Shown here one piece after another: positions 45,952 to 55,711 of a stretch of 64,000 bases of DNA. Below the pieces are notes generated by a model that made no database searches, was not told where the DNA came from, and saw nothing but the letters and a program-made list of their open reading frames with translations. The stretch comes from Planctomycetota bacterium. GTDB taxonomy: Bacteria; Planctomycetota; J058. Position 1 is the first letter of the stretch; each line of letters starts with the position of its first letter. A program made the position numbers and the translations under genes. The DNA is taken from contig JAMLIC010000026.1 of NCBI GenBank assembly GCA_023954375.1, forward strand, positions 1 to 64,000. The letters run 5' to 3'.

Positions 45952-46635
45952 TCAGGCCCCGCGCCGCGCCCGCGCGTGCTGGCCGAGGCCGCCGAGCGTC
46001 GGCGTCAGGCGCACGTCGAGGAACCCCGCGTCGCGCAGCAGCCGCTCGAGGCGGGCCGGCGCGAGGCGGCCGACGGCGGCGCCGTAGAGGCGCCACGTGA
46101 CCATGGAGGCGGCGTGGCGCACGGCGTCGAGCGGGCGGCGCACGAGCTCCCCGGCGCTCCCGAGGCCGGCCAGCGCCGCGCGCCGGAGCGACCCGGCGGC
46201 GCTCGGCTCCATGAACGCCACGCGGCCGCCCGGGGCCAGGACGCGCCGGACCTCGCGCAGGACGGCCGCGGGGTCCGGGACGAGGTAGAGGAAGCTGTGC
46301 CCCGTCACGAGGTCGAAGGCCCCGTCGGCGAAGGGCAGGTGCGTGGCGTCGGCCTGCAGGAGCGCGACCCGGCCGCCCTGGTGGGACCACCGGCGGCGCT
46401 GGTGCGCGCGCGCGCGGGACACCATGGGCCGCGAGATGTCCAGGGCGGCGACGCGCGCGCCGGGGAGCCGCTCGGCGAGGACGAAGGCGCTGCCGCCGGG
46501 CCCGCAGCCGAGGTCGAGGAGGCGGCGCGGCGGCGGGGCGCCGGGCTCGAGCAGCCGGGCCACCTGCTCGCGCCACAGCGCGTTGTCGGTGACGACGTCG
46601 TAGGGGCGGGCCCCGAGGTCGAACGCGCGCCGCAC
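45952..46635 (-). CDS. class I SAM-dependent methyltransferase
   Basis: This 227-residue Rossmann-fold methyltransferase has motif I LLDLGCGPGGSAFVLAE, an acidic residue at the end of strand 2 (VAALDISRPM), motif II ADATHLPFADGAFDLVTG and motif III RRVLAPGGRVAF. This resembles the UbiE/Methyltransf_11 group acting on small molecules or lipids. A positively charged C-terminal part could contact membranes. The GTG start lies 7 nt after the dcd stop, so it is probably co-transcribed with dcd and the GlmS-like gene. The methyl acceptor cannot be assigned. Confidence 0.85.
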   Translation of the reverse strand: MRRAFDLGARPYDVVTDNALWREQVARLLEPGAPPPRRLLDLGCGPGGSAFVLAERLPGARVAALDISRPMVSRARAHQRRRWSHQGGRVALLQADATHLPFADGAFDLVTGHSFLYLVPDPAAVLREVRRVLAPGGRVAFMEPSAAGSLRRAALAGLGSAGELVRRPLDAVRHAASMVTWRLYGAAVGRLAPARLERLLRDAGFLDVRLTPTLGGLGQHARARRGA

Positions 46636-46642
46636 CGACCGC

Positions 46643-47188
46643 TCAGGCGCCGGGCGTGGCCCGGAAGTCGTCGATCGTCTGCGACGAGTAGCGGCCGGCG
46701 TGCACGGCCTTGCCGGCCGTGCGCTGGAAGATGAACTGGCACAGCGCCGTGCCCGGGAACAGCCGCAGCGGCCGGGCCGACATGTTGCTGATCTCGAGCA
46801 CCTGGTTGTTGAAGGTCCCGGGCTGCATGAACCCGGCCGAGATGTGCACGAGGAGGCCCAGGCGCGCGAAGCGCGAGCGCCCCTCGAACCAGCCGCACAC
46901 GTCGTCGGGCAGGCCGACCCGCTCCTGGGTGATCCCCAGCAGCGTCTCCTGCGGCGCGACCTCGATGAACCCGCCCGCGGGCACCTCGACCAGGCGCGTG
47001 ATCGACGGGTCGCGGTAGTCGACCTCGGGGCGCACCTCGATCGCCTCGTCGACGCGCCGCAGCCGGCGGAACCAGCGCGACACGGTGAGGTCGACCGACG
47101 CCGTGCTCATGTTCTTGGGCTCGAACGGCTCGATCTTGATCCGGCCGGCGCCCAGCTCGCGCAGGATCTCGTCGCGGGACAGGATCAC
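46643..47188 (-). CDS. dcd: dCTP deaminase
   Basis: The enzyme converts dCTP to dUTP for thymidylate synthesis. The 181-residue product begins ILSRDEILRELGAGRIKIEP and has the active-site block WFEGRSRFARLGLLVH, then HISAGFMQPGTFNNQVLEIS with the conserved Gly/Glu positions, and LFPGTALCQFIFQ. The trimeric dUTPase-like fold is expected. Its length is close to that of bacterial Dcd (about 190). The GTG start overlaps the stop of the GlmS-like gene (GTGA), tying the two translationally. Confidence 0.92.
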   Translation of the reverse strand: MILSRDEILRELGAGRIKIEPFEPKNMSTASVDLTVSRWFRRLRRVDEAIEVRPEVDYRDPSITRLVEVPAGGFIEVAPQETLLGITQERVGLPDDVCGWFEGRSRFARLGLLVHISAGFMQPGTFNNQVLEISNMSARPLRLFPGTALCQFIFQRTAGKAVHAGRYSSQTIDDFRATPGA

Positions 47189-50100
47189 GCGTCCGCCTCC
47201 CCGGCGCCCACGCCCAGGAACGCCCCGTCGCCGCGGCCGGCGAGCTCGCGCGCCAGGAGCTCCAGCGGGGCGGTGAGCAGCGCCGCCACCGGCACGGCGT
47301 CCAGCAGGGCGTCGGCCCAGGGGACGTCGTGCTCGGTCACGGCGCACTTGAGGTCCTCGTAGCGGCCGGCGGCGCGCAGGGCGCGCACCCGCTCGCGCGT
47401 GCTCGCGCCGGCCTTGAAGGCCACGTGCAGGAGGCCCAGGCCCCGCACGACGCCCTCGTCGTAGCCCGGGCAGGCGACGAGCGGCTGGCCGTCGCGCTGG
47501 CCCAGGCCCACCCACACGCGCGGGGCGCGGACGATCTGCCGCTTGGTCCCGGTGAGCGAGGACCCGGCGTCGGCGCGCGAGGTCATTCCGGCGGCGACGC
47601 CGGCCTTCTCGACGACGACGATCCGGCTCTGGTCGGTGGGCGCGCCGAGCGGGTCGAGCCCCTCGAGGCGGTAGCTCACGGCCCCGGCCACGCGCTCGAT
47701 CACGGGCTCGAGCGCGGCGAGCGCCGCCGCATCCTGGTCGGAGACGCGCGCGGCCGCCAGGCCGACCTCCTCCAGGGCGCGCAGGAGCGGGCCGGGGTCG
47801 GGGCGCGCGACCGCCTCGCGCGAGATCCCGACGGTGACCGTCTTGGCCTGGTGCTTGATCGCGTCGATCGGCCGGCGCAGGGCGTCGATCGCGCGGGCGA
47901 CCTCGGCCAGCAGGTGCTCGAGCATCCCCTGCGGCGAGGGGAACGGCTGCCCCGGCCGCACCTCCTGCCACGGCACGTGGCCCAGGGCCACGCGCAGGGC
48001 GGTCGTCAGGCGCAGGGTCGTCCCCGGGCCCACGGCGGCGTTCCACAGCCCCGCGTCGATCGCGCGGAAGACCGCGCCGGTCGCCGGCCGCAGGGCCTGC
48101 CGCGCGCGCGCGAGCGCCTCCTGCGCCTCGACCGACGAGGCGTGGTCCTGCGCGACGACGAGCGCCTCGTGCGCCGCCTCGGCCAGGTCGCGCACCTGGC
48201 GCAGCGGGTCGGTGAGCCGGTCGATCGCCCGGGCGACCTCGAAGCTGAACAGGTGGCCGGCCATGGTGTTGAGGAGGAGCGCCAGCTCGGGCGACGTCGC
48301 CGGCACCTCGACCGTGGCCTCGGCGTACTCGCCGAAGCGCCGCTCGCCGCGGTCGCAGATCACCACCGGCCGCGCCGCGTGGGCGCGGTAGATCGCGACC
48401 TCCTTCACGGCGTCGGCCGCCGCGGCGCCGGTGAGGCCCGCCGCGCACACGAGGATCAGGGGCTCGCTCGACAGGTCGATGTGCTTCTTGTCCTCGATCG
48501 TGTCGACCGCGACCGACTTGTAGCAGAGCTCCGAGAGCTTGATGCGGATCTCCCGCGCCGCGTGGAGCATGGGGCCGCTGCCGACGACCGTCCAGTGGCG
48601 CCGCTCGAGGGCGAGGGTCGCCGCCTGGCGGAGGCGGTCGCGCGACTCCTCGAGCACGAGCCGCAGGCAGCGCGGCAGGTCCTGGAGGCGCAGGAGCCGC
48701 CCGGCGAGGTCGGCCGGCTCGAGGGCGCCGGCCAGGGCGGCCAGCTGGAGCCCGAGCAGGTAGCCGGCGACGACCTGGCAGTAGAAGGCCTTGGTCGAGG
48801 CGACGCTCATCTCGACGTCGCGCCCGTCGGACGTGTAGAGGACGCCGTGCGCCTTGTCGGCCAGGTCCGAGCCGCGCCGGTTGACGATCGCCAGCACCGC
48901 CGCGCCGCGCTCGCGCGCGAGGTCGACCGTGCGGTTGGTGTCGGTGGTCGTCCCGCTCTGCGACACGGCGACGATCAGCACGTCGGGGCCGACGTCCGAG
49001 AGGTAGAAGCCCGAGAGGTCGCTCGCCGTCAGCCCGCGCACGTCGATCCCGGCCGGGCGCAGGAGCGCCGCCATGTACTCGGCCGCGGCCTGCCCGGCGA
49101 CCGCCGCGGTCCCCTGGCCGATCACGTAGACGCGCCGGAGCGCCCGCGCGGCCAGCGCCTCGCGCACGGCCGGCGGGACGACGTCGTCGCCCAGGAGGAA
49201 GCGCGCCCGGTCGGGGGCGTCGACCACGAACTTGCCGCGGAGCGTGCGCTCGATCGAGGTCGGCGCCTGGCTGATCTCCTTGAGCAGGAAGTGGGAGAAG
49301 CCGGCGCGGTCGATGTCGCGCGTGGCGATCGGCGCCGCCTTGAGCCTCGGCGCCGGGCGCGCCGCCCCGTCGTAGCCCGCGCGCTCGAGCCCGGCCAGCG
49401 CGTCCTCGCCCGGCGCCAGGGCGCGCAGGCGCACGACCTCGCCCTGGTCGCCGTCGAGCTTGTGGAAGCGGGCCGCGGCCTCGACCACGCCGTAGAGCTC
49501 CGACGCGTAGAGGTAGCCCTGCTCCTCGGTGACGCCCACGTAGAGGGCCTGCCCGCTCCCCCGCAGGGCGAGGTGCACGCGGTCGGGGTCGTCGCCGAGG
49601 AGGGCCGCGATCGCCGTCGAGCCGGTGAAGCTGGCGACCGCGTCGACGAAGGCCCGCGCCGGGTCGTCGCCGAGGCGCCGGGCCACCTCGAGCGGGATCA
49701 CCTTGGCGTCGGTCGTCACCTCGGCCGGGATCGCGAAGCCGGCCGCCAGCGCCACGTAGTTGTCGACGTCGCCGTTGAGGACGGCCGCGACGACCCGCTC
49801 GAGCGGCCGCCCGGGGAGGTCGTTGGCGACGGGGTGGCAGTTGGGCTCCGAGATGATCCCGTTGCTGGCCCAGCGCGTGTGGGCCAGCGTCTGCACGCGC
49901 GCGCCGGGCAGGCTGACGAGCGTCCGGTGCAGGGCGTCGGCGACGAGCTTCGCGCGCAGGTCGCGCACGTTGGCGCCGAGCTCGCCCACCTCGCGGGCCA
50001 CCTTGTGGGCGAAGAGCAGGGCCACCCCGCCGCCCGGGGCCGGGGCGCGCAGGACGGCCAGGTCGCGCAGGTGCTGCGTCGCGGCGCGGCGCTCGAGGTC

Positions 50101-50700
50101 GGCCAGGAGGCCGCGCGCCTCGAGCACGGCGCGCGCGCCGGTCCAGGCGTCGGGGTCGAGGACGACGAGCGTCGCCAGCCCGCCCGAGTCGCGCCCGCGC
50201 ACCTCGAGGCGCGCGAGCTGGTTCAGGACCAGGTTCAGGCGCCACAGCTCGAACCACCCCTTGAGGCCCGGGTCCTCGCCCGCGGGCCGCAGGGCCCCGG
50301 CGGCGTCGACGTTCGAGAGCGCGTCCTCGACGAGGCGCCAGGCCACGTCGCGCGCGGCCACCGCGCCGCGCGACAGCGCCTCGCCCAGGCCGCTGCCCAC
50401 GGGCGCGCGCGTGTCGGCCAGGCGCTCGTCGACCGCCTGCGCGGCGGCGCGCAGGAGGTCGGCCGCGCGCCGCGCGTCGGCGCGCAGGGCGGGCGACTCG
50501 CGCAGGGCGCGGAAGCCGCCGAAGCCGACCAGGCGCAGGCTGGGGCCCTCGAGGGCCCCAGCCGCGGCCGCGAGCGCGTCCGCCGCGTCGGGGGCGTCGA
50601 TGCGCCACGCCTCGAGCGCGCGCAGCGCCGCCGTCAGGGGCGCCGGGTCGAAGCGGGCGTCCGGGTCGAAGCGCTGGACCAGGCCGACGATCCCACACAT
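47185..50700 (-). CDS. giant glucosamine-6-phosphate synthase-like protein (GATase II + two SIS domains)
   Basis: The 1171-residue protein is about twice the length of GlmS. It starts MCGIVGL with the Ntn nucleophile Cys2. About 140 extra residues precede RGRDSGG (168-174), and about 55 more precede HTRWAS (274-279). NGDVDNY follows at 309-315. Two SIS domains span about 500-820 (VYVIGQGTAAVAGQAAAEYM; SQSGTTTDTNRTVDLA; VVGSGPMLHAAREIRIK). A C-terminal region of some 340 residues is unassigned. All glutaminase landmarks are present, so glutamine-dependent sugar amination is plausible. Whether it makes glucosamine-6-phosphate is not proven. It is followed by dcd and preceded by a TACAAT hexamer and GAGAGG. 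Confidence 0.8.
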   Translation of the reverse strand: MCGIVGLVQRFDPDARFDPAPLTAALRALEAWRIDAPDAADALAAAAGALEGPSLRLVGFGGFRALRESPALRADARRAADLLRAAAQAVDERLADTRAPVGSGLGEALSRGAVAARDVAWRLVEDALSNVDAAGALRPAGEDPGLKGWFELWRLNLVLNQLARLEVRGRDSGGLATLVVLDPDAWTGARAVLEARGLLADLERRAATQHLRDLAVLRAPAPGGGVALLFAHKVAREVGELGANVRDLRAKLVADALHRTLVSLPGARVQTLAHTRWASNGIISEPNCHPVANDLPGRPLERVVAAVLNGDVDNYVALAAGFAIPAEVTTDAKVIPLEVARRLGDDPARAFVDAVASFTGSTAIAALLGDDPDRVHLALRGSGQALYVGVTEEQGYLYASELYGVVEAAARFHKLDGDQGEVVRLRALAPGEDALAGLERAGYDGAARPAPRLKAAPIATRDIDRAGFSHFLLKEISQAPTSIERTLRGKFVVDAPDRARFLLGDDVVPPAVREALAARALRRVYVIGQGTAAVAGQAAAEYMAALLRPAGIDVRGLTASDLSGFYLSDVGPDVLIVAVSQSGTTTDTNRTVDLARERGAAVLAIVNRRGSDLADKAHGVLYTSDGRDVEMSVASTKAFYCQVVAGYLLGLQLAALAGALEPADLAGRLLRLQDLPRCLRLVLEESRDRLRQAATLALERRHWTVVGSGPMLHAAREIRIKLSELCYKSVAVDTIEDKKHIDLSSEPLILVCAAGLTGAAAADAVKEVAIYRAHAARPVVICDRGERRFGEYAEATVEVPATSPELALLLNTMAGHLFSFEVARAIDRLTDPLRQVRDLAEAAHEALVVAQDHASSVEAQEALARARQALRPATGAVFRAIDAGLWNAAVGPGTTLRLTTALRVALGHVPWQEVRPGQPFPSPQGMLEHLLAEVARAIDALRRPIDAIKHQAKTVTVGISREAVARPDPGPLLRALEEVGLAAARVSDQDAAALAALEPVIERVAGAVSYRLEGLDPLGAPTDQSRIVVVEKAGVAAGMTSRADAGSSLTGTKRQIVRAPRVWVGLGQRDGQPLVACPGYDEGVVRGLGLLHVAFKAGASTRERVRALRAAGRYEDLKCAVTEHDVPWADALLDAVPVAALLTAPLELLARELAGRGDGAFLGVGAGEADA

Positions 50701-50781
50701 GCGCGGACCTCTCGGGGCGGGATTGTAACGGAGGGGGGCGGCAACCCGAGGAGCGGACGGGCCGGCGTCCTGGGTCTACGT

Positions 50782-50885
50782 GTCCGTGCCCGTGCCCGTG
50801 CCCGCGGAGCCCTGACGCCGTTCACTGCGCTGGGGTGACGCGACCCTCGCAGAGCGGGCACGGGCACGGGCACGGGCACGGGCAC
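50782..50885. repeat. inverted GTGCCC / GGGCAC hexamer repeats
   Basis: About 3.5 units of GTGCCC (50782-50803) face five units of GGGCAC (50856-50885), giving a hairpin of at least 18 bp with a 50-nt loop. This leads directly into the 59-bp tandem array. Confidence 0.7.
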
Positions 50886-51170
50886 GTAAGAGATCACAGC
50901 GGGCCCGCTCGCTCCGCCGGAGCGGAGGCGACGGGCACGGGCACGTAGGAAACGACATCTGGCTCGCTCGCTCCGCCGGGGCGGAGGCGACGGGCACGGG
51001 CACGTAAGAGATCACAGCTGGCCCGCTCGCTCCGCCGGGGCGGAGGCGACGGGCACGGGCACGTAGGAAACGACATCTGGCACGCTCGCTCCGCCGGGGC
51101 GGAGGCGACGGGCAGGGCACGAGAATCGACGTCGTCCCGCTCGCTCCGCCGGGCCGGGGGCAACGGGGGC
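50874..51170. repeat. 59-bp minisatellite, five units, alternating A/B types
   Basis: Units of 59 bp repeat from 50874: GGGCACGGGCAC + variable 15-mer + GCTCGCTCCGCCGG + GCGGAGGCGAC. The 15-mer alternates between GTAAGAGATCACAGC (units 1, 3) and GTAGGAAACGACATC (units 2, 4), so the array grew as a dimer. The fifth unit is degenerate. Each unit also holds CTCCGCCGG..CGGAG, a small hairpin. The array fills the gap between the rpsA 3' side and the GlmS-like promoter; no gene is seen there. Confidence 0.9.
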
Positions 51171-51277
51171 GTGAAGAGTCGCGCCGGCCTCACGGAAGCG
51201 AGGGTTCCGGAAAGCGACGCGCGCCGGCCCCTCACGGGACCGGCGCGCGCGTGTTCGTCTCGAGACCGGGAGGAGGA

Positions 51278-52990
51278 CTACTCCTCCTCCGTGATCACCG
51301 GCTCCGGCGGCGGCTTGCGGTCGGTCTTCTGCGGGCCAGGGTGGCCCTCCTCGATCGCGCGGCGCAGCGAGAGGCCGATCTTGCGCTCGTCGGTGTCGAC
51401 CTTGATCACCTTGACGTGGCACAGGTCGCCCGGCTCGACGACGCTCTGCGGCGTGTCGACCTTGTGCTCGGCCAGCTCGGAGATGTGCAGCAGGCCCTCG
51501 AGGCCGTCCTCGAGCTCCACGAACACGCCGAAGTTCGTGACCTTCGTCACGTGGCCGCGGACGATCTCACCCACCGAGTACTTGTTGGGGATGAGCCGCT
51601 CCCAGGGGTCCTCCTCGAGCTGCTTCATGCCCAGCGCGATGCGCTTCTTCTCCTGGTCGACGGCCAGGACGACCGCCTTGACCTCGTCGCCCTTCTTCAG
51701 CAGCTCCGAGGGGTGGACGACCTTCTTCGTCCAGGAGAGGTCGGACACGTGCAGGAGGCCGTCGATGCCCTCCTCGAGCTCGACGAACGCGCCGTAGTTC
51801 GTGAGGTTGCGGACGACGCCGCCGACCTCCTTGCCAGGCGGGTACTTGTCCTCGACCAGCGACCAAGGATTGACCTCGATCTGCTTCATGCCGAGGCTGA
51901 TCTCCTGCTTCTGCGGGTTCACGTCGAGGATCACGACCTCGACCTTGTCCCCGATCTGCACGACGTCGGACGGGTGGTTGATGCGCTTCGTCCAGGACAT
52001 CTCGCTCACGTGCACGAGGCCCTCGACGCCCTCCTCGAGCTTCACGAAGGCGCCGTAGCTGACGATGTTCACCACCGAGCCGGTGAACTTCGCGCCGACC
52101 GGGTACTTCGCCTGGATGTTGTTCCAGGGCGACTCGGTGAGCTGCTTGATGCCCAGCGAGATGCGCTCGGTCTTCGGGTCGATCTTGAGGACCTTGACCC
52201 GCACCTTGTCGTTGATCTTCAGCACCTCCGACGGGTGGTTCACGCGGCCCCACGACATGTCGGTGATGTGGCAGAGGCCGTCGATGCCGCCCAGGTCGAT
52301 GAAGGCGCCGAAGTCGGCGAGGTTCTTGACCACGCCCTCGACGTCCGCCCCCTCGAAGAGCTTGTCCAGGAGCTCCTTCTTCTTCTGCTCCCGCTCCTCC
52401 TCGAGCAGCTTGCGGCGCGACACGACGATGTTCATGCGCGCCTCATCGATCTTGATGATCTTGCACTCGATCTCCTTGCCCAGGAACTCGGCGATGTCCG
52501 GCACGCGCCGGATGTCGATCTGCGAGGCGGGCAGGAAGACCGGGACGCCGATGTCGACGAGCAGGCCGCCCTTGATCTTGCGGACGCACTTGCCCTTGAC
52601 CTTGTCACCCTTGGCGTGCTGCTGGATGACGCGCTCCCAGCCCTTCTGGCGGTCGGCCTTGCGCTTGGAGAGCATGATGAGGCCGGACTCGTCCTCGACG
52701 GCCTCGAGCAGGACGTCCACCTCGTCGCCGATGTCGACCTCGTCGCGGTTCTTCCACTGGTCGATCGGGATGACGCCCTCGGACTTGTAGCCCACGTCGA
52801 CGATCACGTCGTCGCCGATGATGTTCAGGACTCGGCCCTTGACGATCTTGTCCGGCTTGAGGTCGGAGACCGAGTGCTCGTAGAGCTGGTCCAGGCGCGC
52901 GTCGCCGTCCGGCCCCAGCGCCTCGACCATGAGGTTGTTCAGCTCGGTCGGGTTGAGGTCGAACTTCTTCACCACTTCGTTGATCGGCAT
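51278..52990 (-). CDS. rpsA: 30S ribosomal protein S1
   Basis: The 570-residue mRNA-binding protein of the small ribosomal subunit has six S1 (OB-fold) domains. The four C-terminal ones are clear repeats: GVVKNLADFGAFIDLGGIDG, GSVVNIVSYGAFVKLEEGVE, GVVRNLTNYGAFVELEEGID and GHVTKVTNFGVFVELEDGLE, each followed by HxS-type strands and a K..RISLGxKQ motif. The two N-terminal domains are less alike, as in other S1 proteins. Codon choice is noticeably richer in AAG/GAG/AAC than in neighbours, typical of a highly expressed gene. The ATG at 52990 (MPINEVVKKFDL) is taken. It follows cmk, the usual bacterial order. Confidence 0.95.
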   Translation of the reverse strand: MPINEVVKKFDLNPTELNNLMVEALGPDGDARLDQLYEHSVSDLKPDKIVKGRVLNIIGDDVIVDVGYKSEGVIPIDQWKNRDEVDIGDEVDVLLEAVEDESGLIMLSKRKADRQKGWERVIQQHAKGDKVKGKCVRKIKGGLLVDIGVPVFLPASQIDIRRVPDIAEFLGKEIECKIIKIDEARMNIVVSRRKLLEEEREQKKKELLDKLFEGADVEGVVKNLADFGAFIDLGGIDGLCHITDMSWGRVNHPSEVLKINDKVRVKVLKIDPKTERISLGIKQLTESPWNNIQAKYPVGAKFTGSVVNIVSYGAFVKLEEGVEGLVHVSEMSWTKRINHPSDVVQIGDKVEVVILDVNPQKQEISLGMKQIEVNPWSLVEDKYPPGKEVGGVVRNLTNYGAFVELEEGIDGLLHVSDLSWTKKVVHPSELLKKGDEVKAVVLAVDQEKKRIALGMKQLEEDPWERLIPNKYSVGEIVRGHVTKVTNFGVFVELEDGLEGLLHISELAEHKVDTPQSVVEPGDLCHVKVIKVDTDERKIGLSLRRAIEEGHPGPQKTDRKPPPEPVITEEE

Positions 52991-53167
52991 GTGTCTCGAT
53001 TGCTCGCGGGGGTCTGGTCCCCGCCCCCGGCGCCAGCCCCTGCTCGGGCGCGCGGAGGCCGTGGAAGCGTGTCTGACTCTTCGTGCGCGGGCCGGCCCCA
53101 CCGCGGGGCGGCCCGAGGAGACAAGGCGTTCTACCCGATGACAGGCCGATGGCAAGGCCTTCGCTGA

Positions 53168-53270
53168 GTGATGCGCTCGCGAGGGGCGGGCGATCGGCGA
53201 GAGACCCGGACTGGCACGAACCGTCCCGCTCCGCCCGTCCCCATCGCTCGCGCTGGCGGATCGACGGGTC
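53168..53270 (+). repeat. dispersed repeat family 1, copy 2
   Basis: GTGATGCGCTCGCGAGGGGC opens a copy closely matching 58012-58130 (inverted), including CCGGACTGGCACGA and CCGTCCCCATCGCTCGC. It lies in the 304-nt gap between cmk and rpsA. The rest of the gap (52991-53167) carries the rpsA upstream region without other genes. Confidence 0.8.
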
Positions 53271-53294
53271 GCTCCGGCGGGACCCCGGGCTGCG

Positions 53295-53965
<671 letters not shown>

Positions 53966-53969
<4 letters not shown>

Positions 53970-55009
53970 GACGACATGTCGAGCGTCTTCGTGCAGCGGA
54001 AGCCGATCAGCTCGTTCTTCTCCTTCTTGTTCGCCCAGATCGAGGCGTACGCGGAGAGGAAGTCGGGGTCGGCGGGGTCCTCGTAGGAGCCGCCCTTGAT
54101 GATCTGGGCGCCCTCCTCCTCGAGGTACGGGGTGTTCGTCCACTCCCACACCGTGCCGACCATGCCGACCACGCCGAAGGGGGACTTCCACTTCTCGTAG
54201 CGCCGCACGCTCTGGAGCCGGCCGTCGTCCTCGATGTGGACCTTGTAGTTGGCCCGGTCCGGCGTCGGCGGCTCCTCGCCCCACGGGTAGGTGAAGCCCT
54301 CGGGGCCGCGGGCGGCCTTCTCCCACTGCTCGGCCGTGGGCAGGCTCTTCTTGGCCCACTTGCAGAACTGCAGGGCGTCCATCCACGACACGCCCGTCAC
54401 CGGCAGCTCCTCGGCGGCGAGGTCGGGGCGGCGGGCCCAGATCTCGGGCTTGCGGTAGCTCGTCTCGGTGAGGAACTTCTTGTACTCGGCGTTCGTCACC
54501 GGGTAGACGTCGATGTAGTAGGGCTCGAGGTGGACCACCGTCCTGTCGAGCCCGAAGGGGAACGGCCCGGCCGGGACGAGGACCATGCCCTCGACCTTCG
54601 GCGCCTGGGCGGCGGCCGTCTGCACCTTCTCCAGCAGGCCCTCGGACTCGATGATGTCGCAGACGTCGGCGTAGCGGTCCTCGATGACGTCCCACTCGGT
54701 CTCACCCGAGACCCTGCGGTAGACCTCGAAGACCTCCTTCGCCTTGACGAGGTAGCGCGCGCGGGTGGCGTCCTCGGCCGAGCGCAGGAAGGCGCGCTCG
54801 TAGAGGAGGATTCCGAAGTAGAAGCACTCGTCGTCCTGGTTGAGCGGGTGCTTCGAGTAGTGGTCCTCGAACAGCTTGAGCGCCAGGTCCTCATCGACCT
54901 CGACGCGCGGGCGCACGTTGTCGATGTACCTCGCCCACACGTACTGCCGGACGGTCTCGGGGTTGAGGTCCATCGTCGCCTGCTCGTTCACCTTCACCAT
55001 GATCTGCAT
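53966..55009 (-). CDS. formylglycine-generating-enzyme (SUMF1)-domain protein
   Basis: The 347-residue protein has a helical N-terminal ~135 residues, partly TPR-like (ECFYFGILLYERAFLRSAED). A C-terminal FGE-sulfatase domain follows: GMVLVPAGPFPFGLD, YYIDVYPVTNAEYKKFL, LPVTGVSWMDALQFCKWAKK, LPTAEQWEKAARGPEG, FGVVGMVGTVWEWTNT, IIKGGSYEDP and a C-terminal GFRC. This fold is often used as a non-enzymatic carbohydrate or protein-binding module. I see only the Cys of QFCKW and GFRC, so FGE-type catalysis is unproven. It is intracellular by lack of signal. It lies 3 nt after the coiled-coil gene and overlaps cmk. Confidence 0.85.
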
Positions 55010-55012
55010 ATC

Positions 55013-55711
55013 CTAGCCCGGGCGCTCGTAGATGATGACCTCGCCCTGCAACCCCGGAACATCGAGCCGCCCGAGGCGGCGGCTGAAGCCCATGCGAGAC
55101 ATGAGCTGCTCTTCGTAGTTCTTCACGGCGGCCGCGCCGGCCCCGTTGAGGTTGAGGTAGGCGCGGTCGCCACGCCACTGGAAGGGCGTCCCCGCCCCGC
55201 CGGCGACCCACCGGTTCAGCTTGTCGAGGCCCTTGTCGTAGCTCTTGTCGCGGTTGTCGAACGCCTCGACCACCGAGCGCGCGATGTGATGCGGCAGGAC
55301 GCGCTTCTCGTCGAGGAGGCGCACGGCCAGCGGGCGGTCGTCGTCGTCGTCGGCCGGCGCGTCGGCGCCAGCGGCGATCACCGCCTCGACCGCGGCGGCG
55401 TGCGTGGCGGCGCCGTTCAGCGGCGAGGCCGCCGCGGGGACGAGGGGCGCCGGCTCGAGCGAGACGACCGGCTCGGGCTCGGGCGCGTCGGGCGTCGCGG
55501 CGACGCGTCCGGAAGCCCGCTGCTCGGCCGCCGGGGCCATCGGCGCGCGCGCCAGGACGTCGAGCAGCTCGGCCTGGTTGCGCAGGAGCTGCCGGAGCGC
55601 GCGGTTCAGGTCCGCGAGCGACAGCACGTCCGCCCGCGTCGCCTCGAGGTCGGCCACGAGCTCGCGCGTGCGCTCCGCCAGCCTGGCCAGATGCGCCGGG
55701 TCGCCGCTCAC
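55013..55711 (-). CDS. hypothetical protein with N-terminal coiled-coil-like helix
   Basis: The GTG at 55711 overlaps the stop of the lipoprotein gene (GTGA). The 232-residue product begins with about 55 residues of heptad-like helix (LARLAERTRELVADLEATRA), then a Pro/Ala-rich disordered linker with a run of five Asp, and a C-terminal ~90-residue domain (RLLDEKRVLPHHIARSVVEA; AYLNLNGAGAAAVKNYEEQL). No family is recognised. Its place between a lipoprotein and an FGE-domain protein suggests a structural or regulatory role in that operon. Confidence 0.6.
   Translation of the reverse strand: MSGDPAHLARLAERTRELVADLEATRADVLSLADLNRALRQLLRNQAELLDVLARAPMAPAAEQRASGRVAATPDAPEPEPVVSLEPAPLVPAAASPLNGAATHAAAVEAVIAAGADAPADDDDDRPLAVRLLDEKRVLPHHIARSVVEAFDNRDKSYDKGLDKLNRWVAGGAGTPFQWRGDRAYLNLNGAGAAAVKNYEEQLMSRMGFSRRLGRLDVPGLQGEVIIYERPG

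Noticed and set aside
47329..50838. 1169-codon plus-strand frame opposite the GlmS-like gene
   Set aside because: Antisense shadow; the sense strand carries every glutaminase and SIS landmark.
50874..51170. Tandem array as a CRISPR locus
   Set aside because: Units are contiguous 59-mers with two alternating internal variants, not unique spacers, and no cas gene is nearby.
50634..51422. Short minus-strand frames rich in VPVPVPVP and SAPAERA repeats
   Set aside because: They are translations of the hexamer and 59-bp tandem repeats, with no start context or conserved feature.
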